NCBI GenBank assembly: GCA_905235845.1
Contig: CAJONG010000002.1
Location: 1 to 47,515 of the forward strand
From: an uncultured Lachnospiraceae bacterium
Lineage (GTDB): Bacteria; Bacillota; Clostridia; Lachnospirales; Lachnospiraceae
DNA: 47,515 nucleotides
Reading direction: 5' to 3'
The translations under genes and the position numbers were made by a program. Of the stretch, positions 18,560 to 25,851 are shown in pieces (the stretch's first letter is position 1; the number at the start of each line of letters is the position of its first letter). The notes under the pieces were generated by a model. It was not told where the DNA came from and searched no databases. It was given only the letters and a program-made list of their open reading frames with translations.

Positions 18560-19783
18560 ATGGCAGAACTAAAATGTCCCCATTGTGGACAGGCTTTTAC
18601 GGTTGATGGTACGGAACTTAGTTCTATTGTTAAGCAGATCCGTGATGCTGAATTTGAACGAGATTTACAAGTTAGAGTGGATGAACTCAAGGGACACTTG
18701 AACAGCTTGCATGAATCTGAACTTAAAAGCGCACTTGCAGAAGCAGAGGTGGCTAAGAACGATAAGTTTGAAAAAGAAAAAGAGAAATTTAGCAAGGACA
18801 TGCAGAAACTAGAAGCTGATAAGACCAAGCTTGAAGCAAAGATCCAGAAGCTTGAGGCGGCTCTTGACAGCAGTGAGGATAAGAAACAGATTGCGGTGAT
18901 GGAAGCCGTGAAGGAGGCTGAGGATAAGACGCATGACCTTGAGAAAGATCTTCTGAATGAGAAAGAGAATACCAAGGTTCTCTTGGCTGAAAAAGATGCG
19001 CAGATTGAATTTTATAGAGATCTTAAGGCTAAGATGTCTACAAAGATGGTAGGCGAGACTCTGGAGCAACACTGTGAGATTCAGTTTAATCAAATCCGAG
19101 CAACGGCATTTAAGAATGCTTATTTTGAGAAGGACAATGATGCCCGTACCGGTAGCAAGGGCGACTACATCTTCCGCGAAGAGGATGAGTACGGTAACGA
19201 GATTGTATCTATCATGTTCGAGATGAAGAACGAGAGTGATACGACGGCTACCAAGCATAAGAATGAGGACTTCTTTAAGGAACTGGATAAGGACAGGAGA
19301 GAGAAGAATTGTGAATATGCTGTTCTTGTGACCCTGCTTGAATCGGACAGTGAACTATATAATGGCGGTATAGTGGATGTGTCGTATAAGTACGACAAGA
19401 TGTATGTAGTTCGGCCGCAGTGTTTTATACCGATTATCACACTGCTCCGTAATGCGGCTCTCAATGCCCTTTCATACAAACAAGAACTTGCTGAAGTTCG
19501 GAGTCAGGATATCGATATCTCTAACTTTGAGGATTCATTGCTTAAGTTCAAGGATGATTTCGGTAAGAACTATAGTCTTGCCCATAGCCATTTTGATAAG
19601 GCGATAGACGAGATTGATAAGACAATTCAGCATTTAGAGAAAGTAAAGGCAGAACTTCAGGGATCAGATAGGCAACTTCGTATTGCAACTGGAAAGGTTG
19701 AAGATGTTTCAGTTAAGAAACTGACTAAGGACAACCCCACGATGCAGGCAAAGTTTGAAGAATTGAAGAAGAAAAAACATTAA
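18560..19783 (+). CDS. DUF2130 family protein (nuclease-like, coiled coil)
   Basis: A 407-residue protein matching DUF2130. It opens with a CPHCG zinc-knuckle half (only one CxxC is present), then about 150 residues of Lys/Glu/Leu coiled coil. A globular domain follows with GSKGDYIFREEDEYG and MFEMKNESD; the Glu-x-Lys there fits a PD-(D/E)xK nuclease core. A short helical region (LEKVKAEL) ends it. The family's role is not established; the fold suggests DNA cleavage or binding, and the coiled coil suggests oligomers. The ATG has a GGAGG ribosome site. Codon use turns less AT-rich towards the 3' half. A terminator follows at 19838. Confidence 0.85.
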   Translation: MAELKCPHCGQAFTVDGTELSSIVKQIRDAEFERDLQVRVDELKGHLNSLHESELKSALAEAEVAKNDKFEKEKEKFSKDMQKLEADKTKLEAKIQKLEAALDSSEDKKQIAVMEAVKEAEDKTHDLEKDLLNEKENTKVLLAEKDAQIEFYRDLKAKMSTKMVGETLEQHCEIQFNQIRATAFKNAYFEKDNDARTGSKGDYIFREEDEYGNEIVSIMFEMKNESDTTATKHKNEDFFKELDKDRREKNCEYAVLVTLLESDSELYNGGIVDVSYKYDKMYVVRPQCFIPIITLLRNAALNALSYKQELAEVRSQDIDISNFEDSLLKFKDDFGKNYSLAHSHFDKAIDEIDKTIQHLEKVKAELQGSDRQLRIATGKVEDVSVKKLTKDNPTMQAKFEELKKKKH

Positions 19784-19837
19784 TTGGTGCAAGGAGTGCA
19801 ATTGCGGCTATAGGGATGGACGATTTGAGTACACATT

Positions 19838-19869
19838 GAGGGAGACTTGACTGGTCGCCCTCTTTTTTT
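19838..19869 (+). terminator. Rho-independent terminator after the DUF2130 gene
   Basis: GAGGG (19838-19842) pairs with CCCTC (19858-19862), with an inner GAC/GTC after one mismatch, followed by seven Ts. Confidence 0.8.
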
Positions 19870-19877
19870 ATGTTCAA

Positions 19878-19932
19878 ATTTACTCATTGAGTGAGGAAGA
19901 ATAATGTGATGGCATATACTCAATGAGTAAAT
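19878..19932. repeat. Perfect 15-bp inverted repeat made of two ACTCA-N-TGAGT palindromes
   Basis: ATTTACTCATTGAGT (19878-19892) is inverted exactly at 19918-19932. Each arm holds its own palindrome, ACTCATTGAGT and ACTCAATGAGT, with centres 36 bp apart. The pair lies just upstream of the brnT promoter, so it is a probable operator for BrnA or another regulator. No T-run follows, so it is not a terminator. Confidence 0.7.
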
Positions 19933-19945
19933 GTGCCTCCGATGA

Positions 19946-19974
19946 TTGTAAATACATTATAATTATAGTATAAT
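19946..19974 (+). promoter_or_regulatory. Sigma-A promoter of brnT-brnA
   Basis: TTGTAA (19946-19951), 17 bases, and TATAAT (19969-19974) predict a start near 19981. A second TATAAT lies at 19958-19963. Confidence 0.65.
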
Positions 19975-19989
19975 TATAGAAAGAATCTT

Positions 19990-20277
19990 ATGATGTACCG
20001 ATTTGAATGGGACGAAGATAAGAACCAGAGGAATATTATTAAACATGGTATATCGTTTTCAGAGGCAAGTTCTGTTTTTGGTGATGAAGCAGCAATACTG
20101 TTTGATGACCCTGAACACTCTGAAGATGAAGAACGATTCTTACTGATTGGTATGAGTAATAAAGCAAGAGTGTGCATTGTTTGCCATTGCTTTAGAGAAT
20201 CGGACAACGTAATACGCATTATTTCTGCCAGAAAGGCAACAACGACGGAGGAAAGAAGATATGTTAGAGGAATATGA
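19990..20277 (+). CDS. brnT: BrnT family type II toxin
   Basis: A 95-residue toxin of the BrnT family, a RelE-like ribonuclease that slows translation under stress. The hallmark start FEWDEDKNQRNIIKHGISF is present, followed by AILFDDPEHSEDEERFLLIG and a closing RIISARKATTTEERRYV; the basic residues there belong to the family's active site. Length is normal. The start is one of two adjacent ATGs; the first is given here. The 3' end overlaps brnA by 17 bases, the usual toxin-first order for this system. It stands between a terminator and the macro operon. Confidence 0.92.
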   Translation: MMYRFEWDEDKNQRNIIKHGISFSEASSVFGDEAAILFDDPEHSEDEERFLLIGMSNKARVCIVCHCFRESDNVIRIISARKATTTEERRYVRGI

Positions 20278-20476
20278 TATTGATAATCTTAATCCAAGAC
20301 CTAATCCGTATGCGAAGGAATTAAAGAAGCAAGTGACCATTAAGATGTCACCAACCGTTATTGATTATTTTAAGGGTGAGGCTACAGAGATCGGAATGCC
20401 GTATCAGACGCTAATAAACTTATATCTGATGGACTGCGTCAAGTCGCACAAAAAGTTGGATATGCGTTGGAAGTAG
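20261..20476 (+). CDS. brnA: BrnA-type antitoxin
   Basis: A 71-residue partner of BrnT. The C-terminal half (VTIKMSPTVIDYFKGEATEIGMPYQTLINLYLMDCV) has the ribbon-helix-helix pattern of BrnA/CopG antitoxins; MPYQTLIN is the characteristic stretch. The N-terminal half would cover the toxin. It starts within the end of brnT behind a GGAGG. Antitoxins of this type normally repress their own promoter, and the twin palindromes at 19878-19932 are the obvious candidate site. Confidence 0.9.
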   Translation: MLEEYDIDNLNPRPNPYAKELKKQVTIKMSPTVIDYFKGEATEIGMPYQTLINLYLMDCVKSHKKLDMRWK

Positions 20477-20714
20477 TAGGTCTGTTTTGACATTAAAAAT
20501 GGACTGCTGTATTTGTTGAGGAAATAAAGATTATGAGTGATGATACTTATTACATAGAGACGAAGAAGTGAATGAAAACGTCTCGGGTGGCTTGAATTTT
20601 CAATTTTCGGGAGGCTTGAAGATGCGGGAGCCTGCTTGATTTTGATTGGTAGAGGAGAGTCCTTTTCATGTTATAATACATTTGAAGAATATTTTGATCA
20701 CAAAGGAGAGCTCT
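20477..20714. other. Intergenic region before the macro operon, with an extended -10
   Basis: No gene is seen in these 238 bases. An extended -10 (TGT then TATAAT, 20669-20677) without a recognisable -35 predicts a start near 20684 and a leader of about 30 bases with an AAAGGAG ribosome site. Before it lie short imperfect repeats of the type GGGAGGCTTGAA (20582-20640) that could form small hairpins. A 12-codon open frame at 20534 is too short to support. Confidence 0.5.
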
Positions 20715-21887
20715 ATGCCGTTTCAGATAGTTAGAAATGATATTACAAAAATGCATGTTGATGCCATAGTCAATACAGCTAATCCCATGCCGGGGTACGG
20801 TTCGGGAATAGATACAGCCGTCTATGAAGCGGCAGGTGTAGAGAGGCTTCTTGCCAAGCGCCAGGAGATTGGTGTAATCGAACGCGGGCATTCTGTGATC
20901 ACGGCCGGATATGATCTGCCTGCCAAGTACATCATCCATACCGTGGGCACAGCATGGCAGGGTGGTGATCAAGGTGAGGAGGATATCATCCGTGATTGTT
21001 ACCGCAGTGTATTTGAGCTGGCTGTCACGAATGATGTGGAGAGTCTGGCGATACCGCTTCTTGCATCAGGTTCATATGGTTTTCCGAAGGGTATAGCACT
21101 TCGGATCGCGTTATCTGAGATCGAGTCATTTATGGCGGACCATGATCTTGAGTTATATCTGGTCGTATTTGATGAGAAATCTTTTGCATTGTCCTCTGAA
21201 TTGTATGGGGATATCGATGCATATATCAACGATAACTATGTAGAAGAGAAGGTTAAAGAAGAGTACCACGTAAGTCATATATCTGAGCCTGAAGGAACAC
21301 CGGTGGCGTCAGCAATGTCTGTGATGGGAAGCGCGGAAGAACCACGCGGTCGAGGAACCGGACTGTCAGATATCATATCCGGCATCAGGACTAAGGATAA
21401 GAAGGCTGCTAAGTCAAAGCCATCGAGCGAAGGTATGGAGTATGACACATTTCCATACGAAGATGCTGAGATTGAGACCATGATCTGTGCAACATCCTTT
21501 GAATCGCACAAGAGTCTTGACGATGTGGTCAATAACCTCGATAAGACATTTATGGAAATGGTCTTCTCTTTTGCAGATGAGAAGGGCATGACGGATGTCG
21601 AAGTCCAGAAGAGGGCTAATCTTGACAGGAAGGCATTCTCAAAGCTTAAGTGCGGCACGACTAAGAATCCGAGCAAGGCTACGGCACTGGCCCTGGCAGT
21701 TGCGCTTATGCTTAACCTCGATGATACCAAGGATCTTCTTTCCAGGGCAGGGTTTGCCCTGTCGCCATGCAGCAAGCAGGACCTTATCGTTCAGTATTTT
21801 ATAGAACGCGAGGTTTATGACATATACGCTATCAATATAGCTTTATTCGAGCACGGAGAGCAGCCTCTAGGCACTCAGATCATATAA
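20715..21887 (+). CDS. Macro-domain protein with C-terminal HTH-like module
   Basis: A 390-residue cytoplasmic protein. Residues 3 to about 165 are a macro domain, which binds or hydrolyses ADP-ribose groups. The ligand loops are DAIVNTANPMPGYGSGIDTA and ASGSYGFPKG. After a variable linker, residues about 270-390 hold a second domain (VEVQKRANLDRKAFSKLKCG, then LSRAGFALSPCSKQDLI and EHGEQPL). It is related to the stand-alone protein at 17375-17827. I recall this two-domain form as widespread in Clostridia, but know of no assigned function. The start at 20715 has AAAGGAG; earlier in-frame starts do not. It heads a probable operon with VWA and ADP-ribosylglycohydrolase genes. Confidence 0.9.
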   Translation: MPFQIVRNDITKMHVDAIVNTANPMPGYGSGIDTAVYEAAGVERLLAKRQEIGVIERGHSVITAGYDLPAKYIIHTVGTAWQGGDQGEEDIIRDCYRSVFELAVTNDVESLAIPLLASGSYGFPKGIALRIALSEIESFMADHDLELYLVVFDEKSFALSSELYGDIDAYINDNYVEEKVKEEYHVSHISEPEGTPVASAMSVMGSAEEPRGRGTGLSDIISGIRTKDKKAAKSKPSSEGMEYDTFPYEDAEIETMICATSFESHKSLDDVVNNLDKTFMEMVFSFADEKGMTDVEVQKRANLDRKAFSKLKCGTTKNPSKATALALAVALMLNLDDTKDLLSRAGFALSPCSKQDLIVQYFIEREVYDIYAINIALFEHGEQPLGTQII

Positions 21888-21983
21888 ATATCAAATGTCG
21901 CCTGACAAGTGACCGTTGGGCCTCTTTCAAGAAATATAATGACCTCAGTAACAGATAAACATCACCTTACGGAGGTAATCATT

Positions 21984-22676
21984 ATGAGAGAGAACTTAAC
22001 GGAACTTGTATTTATTCTTGACAGAAGCGGATCCATGAGCGGCCTGGAATCAGACACGATCGGAGGCTTCAATTCCCTTATTAAAAAACAGAAGAAAGAA
22101 GAAGGAGAGGCGGTAGTCTCTACAGTCCTTTTTGACGATGTGAGCGAGGTCATTCACGACAGGATGCCCATAGCCGATGTCAAGAAGCTGACAGAGAAGG
22201 ACTACTATGTGAGAGGATGCACGGCGTTATTCGATGCAGTAGGTGATGCTATACATCATATCGGCAATGTCCAGAAATACGCCCGTGAAGAGGACAGACC
22301 CGGTAAGACTTTATTCGTGATCACGACAGACGGCCTGGAGAATGCCAGCAGGAGGTACAAGATCAAAGAGATCAAGAAGATGATCAAACGTCAGACCGAG
22401 AAGTATAACTGGGAGTTCATATTCTTAGGTGCAAATATTGATGCGATCGAGGTTGCCGGCAGCATGGGGATCAAGGCAGACAGGGCGGCGAACTATCACT
22501 GCGATGAAGTCGGGACAGCTCTTAACTATGCAGTCTTGGAAGAGACTGTATCACTTGTCAGAAAAAGCGCTCCCGCTATGATGCATGCGACACTTGCAGG
22601 CGGTGCATGGAAGGCTAAGATCGATAGGGATTATGATGACAGAAGTGATAAGAAGAACATAAAGAGGAGGGCGTGA
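21984..22676 (+). CDS. VWA domain protein
   Basis: A 230-residue protein that is almost entirely one von Willebrand A domain. The metal site (MIDAS) is complete: LDRSGSMSG gives DxSxS, the Thr is in GCTALFDAVG, and the Asp is in TTDGLEN. IKKMIKRQTEKYNWEFIFLGANID is typical of the cytoplasmic VWA branch that includes TerY-like proteins. It probably binds a partner through its metal ion. There is no signal peptide. The GGAGGT ribosome site lies before ATG 21984. Its stop overlaps a GTG that could begin the next gene, which ties the two in translation. Confidence 0.9.
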   Translation: MRENLTELVFILDRSGSMSGLESDTIGGFNSLIKKQKKEEGEAVVSTVLFDDVSEVIHDRMPIADVKKLTEKDYYVRGCTALFDAVGDAIHHIGNVQKYAREEDRPGKTLFVITTDGLENASRRYKIKEIKKMIKRQTEKYNWEFIFLGANIDAIEVAGSMGIKADRAANYHCDEVGTALNYAVLEETVSLVRKSAPAMMHATLAGGAWKAKIDRDYDDRSDKKNIKRRA

Positions 22677-22678
22677 TC

Positions 22679-23491
22679 ATGATCGGAGCTATATTAGGTG
22701 ATATCGTGGGTTGTCCATATGAGTTCGACAGAAGCCCTAAGATCAAAGACTTTGGCCCTTTGTTCATAGAGAGTTCTATGTATACGGATGACACCGTGAT
22801 GACCATAGCGGTAGCGGACGGACTGATGAATGCGGGCCTTGATGCGGATGCTGAGAGTATCCGTCATGAAATAGTAAGGTCCATGAAAGCATGGGGAAGG
22901 AAGTATCCCAGTGCAGGATATGGCGGAAGGTTCATATGGTGGCTGCAGTTAGATGATGATAATCCTTACGGAAGCTGGGGCAACGGTTCGGCAATGAGAG
23001 TGTCCTCGGCAGGCTGGCTTTATGACACCATAGAGCGGACCAGAGAGGTGGCAAGGGCTACGGCTGAAGTCACGCATAACCACCCCGAAGGCATAAAAGG
23101 TGCGGAAGCAACGGCTTCTGCCATATACCTTGCAAGGACAGGCAAGTCAAAGGATGAGATCAAGCAGTATATCATCGATGAATTCGGATATGATCTGTCC
23201 GGAACCCTTGATGATATACGACAGAATTATCACCATGTGGAGAGTTGTCAGCAGACAGTTCCTGAAGCGATAACGGCATTCCTTGAAGGAAATGACTTTG
23301 AGGATGTTGTCAGGAATGCTGTGTCATTGGGAGGAGATTGCGATACGCTCACATGTATTGCATCCGGGATCGCAGAGGCATTCTATGGTATTCCGGAGAA
23401 CTATAAGGCGGAGGCTTTAAGCCGCATAGAAGACGATATGAGGGATGTGTATAGCCGGTTTTGCCAATTGATTAAGGAGGATTTTTCATGA
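22679..23491 (+). CDS. ADP-ribosylglycohydrolase family protein
   Basis: A 270-residue enzyme of the ARH/DraG fold, which cuts ADP-ribose from proteins, nucleic acids or small molecules. The metal-binding motifs are complete: the N-terminal IGAILGDIVGCPYEF, then YTDDTVMT, and the C-terminal GGDCDTLTCI. GSWGNGSAMRVS and THNHPEGIKGAEA are also diagnostic. ATG 22679 is chosen because GAGGAGG is eight bases before it; a GTG at 22673 would be only two bases away. The 3' end overlaps the zinc-ribbon gene by 4 bases. Nothing suggests nitrogenase regulation; the neighbours point to removal of ADP-ribose marks recognised by the macro protein. Confidence 0.93.
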   Translation: MIGAILGDIVGCPYEFDRSPKIKDFGPLFIESSMYTDDTVMTIAVADGLMNAGLDADAESIRHEIVRSMKAWGRKYPSAGYGGRFIWWLQLDDDNPYGSWGNGSAMRVSSAGWLYDTIERTREVARATAEVTHNHPEGIKGAEATASAIYLARTGKSKDEIKQYIIDEFGYDLSGTLDDIRQNYHHVESCQQTVPEAITAFLEGNDFEDVVRNAVSLGGDCDTLTCIASGIAEAFYGIPENYKAEALSRIEDDMRDVYSRFCQLIKEDFS

Positions 23492-23736
23492 AGTGTCCAA
23501 AGTGTGGTAGTGAGAATGTAACGGTAAGTGTTGTAAATGAGGTCAAGCTTAAGAACAAGCATAAGGGGGTACTCTATTACTTGTTCGTTTGGTGGTGGTG
23601 GGCTCCGATCAAGTGGTTGGTGTTTACCGTTCCGGCATTGCTAATTGCAATATTTGGCCATAAGAAGCAGAAAGCCGTTAATATCCAGAAGACGGTTTGC
23701 TGCTGTCAAAATTGTGGGCATACCTGGAACAAATAA
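23488..23736 (+). CDS. Small zinc-ribbon membrane protein
   Basis: An 82-residue protein. CPKCGS at the start and CCCQNCGHTW at the end make a split zinc ribbon. Between them lie VLYYLFVWWWWAPIKW and a hydrophobic stretch ending AIFG, which would form one or two membrane segments. The insert of a membrane hairpin inside a zinc ribbon is the notable feature. The start overlaps the hydrolase stop in an ATGA, so it is translationally coupled and is the last gene of the operon before a hairpin. It may hold the complex at the membrane; this is inference. Confidence 0.75.
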   Translation: MKCPKCGSENVTVSVVNEVKLKNKHKGVLYYLFVWWWWAPIKWLVFTVPALLIAIFGHKKQKAVNIQKTVCCCQNCGHTWNK

Positions 23737-23760
23737 TCTACATTGGATTATTAGCAGCCG

Positions 23761-23787
23761 GCAGTTGACGTTATAATCGTCAACTGC
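23761..23787 (+). terminator. Hairpin ending the macro operon
   Basis: A perfect 10-bp stem (GCAGTTGACG with its complement at 23778-23787) has a 7-base loop. The T-run after it is weak (TGTTATG), so termination may be partial. Confidence 0.5.
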
Positions 23788-23806
23788 TGTTATGCTTAAC
23801 TGAATA

Positions 23807-23815
23807 TGGTATAAT
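23807..23815 (+). promoter_or_regulatory. Extended -10 promoter before the 83-aa gene
   Basis: TGG followed by TATAAT; the -35 is poor. The same TATGGTATAAT string forms the mscS promoter at 10089-10099. Confidence 0.5.
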
Positions 23816-23878
23816 ATATGATGTCTAAACAATTATTGGCAAAAAGTGTCAGTAGTGAAGTAACACAATCGAGGGCAG

Positions 23879-24130
23879 ATGAGTATATTTAAGAGCAAAG
23901 CTGAAAAAGAACTGGATGAGATTATCCAAAGGCTTGAGATGAATATGGCGAACAACTATAAAGACAATGCGCAGGACAACCTTAAGGAACTTGTGGCTGC
24001 CCTTAATAGTATGCGCAAATCAGGTGCTCTTAAGCCTAAGGTATTTGATAAGTATGATGCTATCCTTTCGGAATACCAGGAGAAGATGAAGGGATACAGT
24101 CATAAGGATCAGAAGCCGTATTGGCATTGA
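23879..24130 (+). CDS. Hypothetical helical protein, 83 aa
   Basis: I do not recognise it. It is all-helical by eye, with heptad-like leucines (KELDEIIQRLEMNM, then LKELVAALNSM and ILSEYQEKM). It is soluble and charged, without cysteines. A GAGGG ribosome site precedes the ATG. It stands alone between the macro operon and the broken lipoprotein gene and has its own extended -10 promoter upstream. A small cytoplasmic adaptor is possible. Confidence 0.65.
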   Translation: MSIFKSKAEKELDEIIQRLEMNMANNYKDNAQDNLKELVAALNSMRKSGALKPKVFDKYDAILSEYQEKMKGYSHKDQKPYWH

Positions 24131-24218
24131 TTGATGTAGTGAGGGAATTAATCTCAAGAAAGATCGTAACTTAAATGGAATATGTTTTTGCGTGGTCGTG
24201 TTTGAAATTGGAGGAAAG

Positions 24219-25554
24219 ATGAAGCAATTGTTTAAAGGTTTTTGTGAGTTGGGTTTACTATTCGTCTTACTTATTTTGATGGGATGTGGTACATCAGATC
24301 CTTGGCCGAAAACGGGGCTTGGAGCAATGATTTCGGCACCTACTGAGGGGAAGGTCGAAATCAGTAAGAATAATGATAAAGAGTTTTATGCAAAAGTATC
24401 AGGAAGCGAGAAAAAACGGGCAAGAATATATCAAGGGATGATAGAAGATGCTAAAGAGAACGGCTTTTCCCTCGACCAAGATAATTATGTTGACACAGTA
24501 TACTCAGCATTCACGAGCGAAGGACATAAAATAAGGCTTAAAAACAATGCAACTCTGAAGCTTATAACTATAGACATTTATGCGCCCAAACATATGGATG
24601 AGATAATATGGCCGACATCACGGGGGGGCTCATTTAATTCCTCATCCACAATCGATGGTTGGGGAGAAGGAAAGCGAAAGCGACAGTTCATTTATTATTT
24701 ATTTTGCGGAAACAAGTAAAGAACAGATAAATAGGTACGCAGACGAATTGTTGGAAGCAGGATTTGAGTACGATTACATGAAACATGACGGTTGGTTCGC
24801 TGGAAAAAATGAATATGGTGGTAAGATTACTTTAGATTATTATGGTTTTAATATAATGTATATGAGTTATATGCTATTTGATAACGGAAAGGAAATTCCC
24901 GTTGCTGAGAAAAGTAATGAATTGAAAGACGAGGAACCAGATGCTTCAGCGGAGTACAAGGAGGATTCGTTGAGTAATGAGAATATAGAGACTAATAACG
25001 CAACGGTAGATGAACAAGAGCCTTCGTCCGATGAGGAAACAGAGGATCCTTTTGATTTATTAATTGCCGAAACAGAACTTAGAAATATGTGCGTTAATCA
25101 AAAAATAAGTGATGTTTATGATTATATTCAACAGTCTGGATATACGGCAACATATACAGCAGACAAGTCTAACGCGGATTTTACTGAATCGGTCCGTACT
25201 GACGAGGAAACAAGAGAGAGTTTCTATATTATTGATATTATAGAGATAAATTCTTCAACCAAGACAATAGAGTTTAAGATTACTAGTGCCTATAACTATG
25301 ATTTGGTTCAGAAATCGGAATTAGATGCTGTTGATGCATGGGTCGAAACTGAAATGTACGGAAAGTCTCAGTACACTAAATTCAAATTGCATTATCTGAC
25401 GGGGAAAATATCGGAAAGTCTAGAGGCAGAGAATACTTGGTATCTTTTAGCAGAATGCGATGTTAATGGAGAAAAAGGGTATTACTGCGAATCAAGAGTA
25501 ACAGGAACACCTGAAAACCCAGAAATTATATACTTCAATGTGTATAAAAAGTAA
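24219..25554 (+). pseudogene. Lipoprotein with two DUF6591-like repeats, frame broken at a G7 tract
   Basis: The first frame (24219-24719) starts with a lipoprotein signal (LLILMGCGTS; Cys is the lipid site), then one repeat with DPWPKTGLGAMISAP. It should continue through a second repeat (IIWPTS), but at the seven Gs of 24622-24628 the frame is lost, and 30 residues later it stops. The rest of the second repeat (LIPHPQSMVGEKESESDSS) is in another frame that runs to 25554, with an acidic linker and a C-terminal domain (YFNVYKK end). Removing one G joins both into about 444 residues with the family pattern restored. It may be a true frameshift, a phase-variable gene or an assembly error. The family name is from memory. 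Confidence 0.75.
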
Positions 25555-25683
25555 AAGATTAAATTGATGCATGTGCTTTCGATTAGACATTATCCGAAAT
25601 CATAGTTTTATGCCTGTGTAATACTGGTAAAGCTAAGAATGACTGCAAAATTTTACATACCAAACAGGGGTGACGGGTAATTT

Positions 25684-25708
25684 ACGGGTTCAAGTCCCAT
25701 ATGCTCCA
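25684..25708 (+). other. tRNA 3'-end remnant (possible attachment site)
   Basis: The T arm ACGGG-TTCAAGT-CCCAT and a 3' acceptor strand ending TGCTCCA look like the last third of a tRNA, but no D arm, anticodon arm or 5' acceptor strand (TGGAGCA) can be found before it. One T-stem pair is a mismatch. Such 3' ends are often left by elements that integrate in tRNA genes. The rest of the 297-base gap from 25555 to 25851 holds only the terminator and a small palindrome. Confidence 0.55.
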
Positions 25709-25744
25709 GTAACCTGATCGAATACAGTTCGGCATGGAATATAA

Positions 25745-25786
25745 GGGCACTTGGCGTGAGAAAACGTCAGGTGCCCATCTTTTTTG
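25745..25786 (+). terminator. Rho-independent terminator after the tRNA remnant
   Basis: A 12-bp stem with two G-T pairs (GGGCACTTGGCG at 25745-25756 with CGTCAGGTGCCC at 25765-25776), an 8-base loop and a T-run. Together with the remnant it resembles the end of a former tRNA transcript. Confidence 0.85.
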
Positions 25787-25804
25787 ACAAAAAGCGTAAA
25801 TGGG

Positions 25805-25821
25805 TGTAGAATTACCCTACA
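25805..25821. promoter_or_regulatory. Palindrome TGTAG-N7-CTACA upstream of the nucleotidyltransferase pair
   Basis: Five-base arms 25805-25809 and 25817-25821 lie 30 bases before the start of the gene at 25852. This is where an autoregulator would bind, but the arms are short. Confidence 0.35.
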
Positions 25822-25851
25822 ATCATTTTAAAAAATATTTGGAGTAGTGTA

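Noticed and set aside
21984-23491. A tellurite-resistance (Ter) locus or nitrogenase DraG/DraT regulation
   Set aside because: The VWA protein is TerY-like at most, no TerD/TerC genes are present, and there are no nitrogen-fixation genes or DraT nearby.
24655-25554. A separate protein starting at ATG 24655
   Set aside because: No ribosome site precedes this ATG and it would begin in the middle of a repeat that continues from the frame upstream. It is the second half of a broken gene.
25610-25708. A full degenerate tRNA (a GACTGCAAAA string resembles a Cys anticodon loop)
   Set aside because: The anticodon stem does not pair and no D arm or 5' acceptor strand matches TGCTCCA; only the 3' end is supportable.
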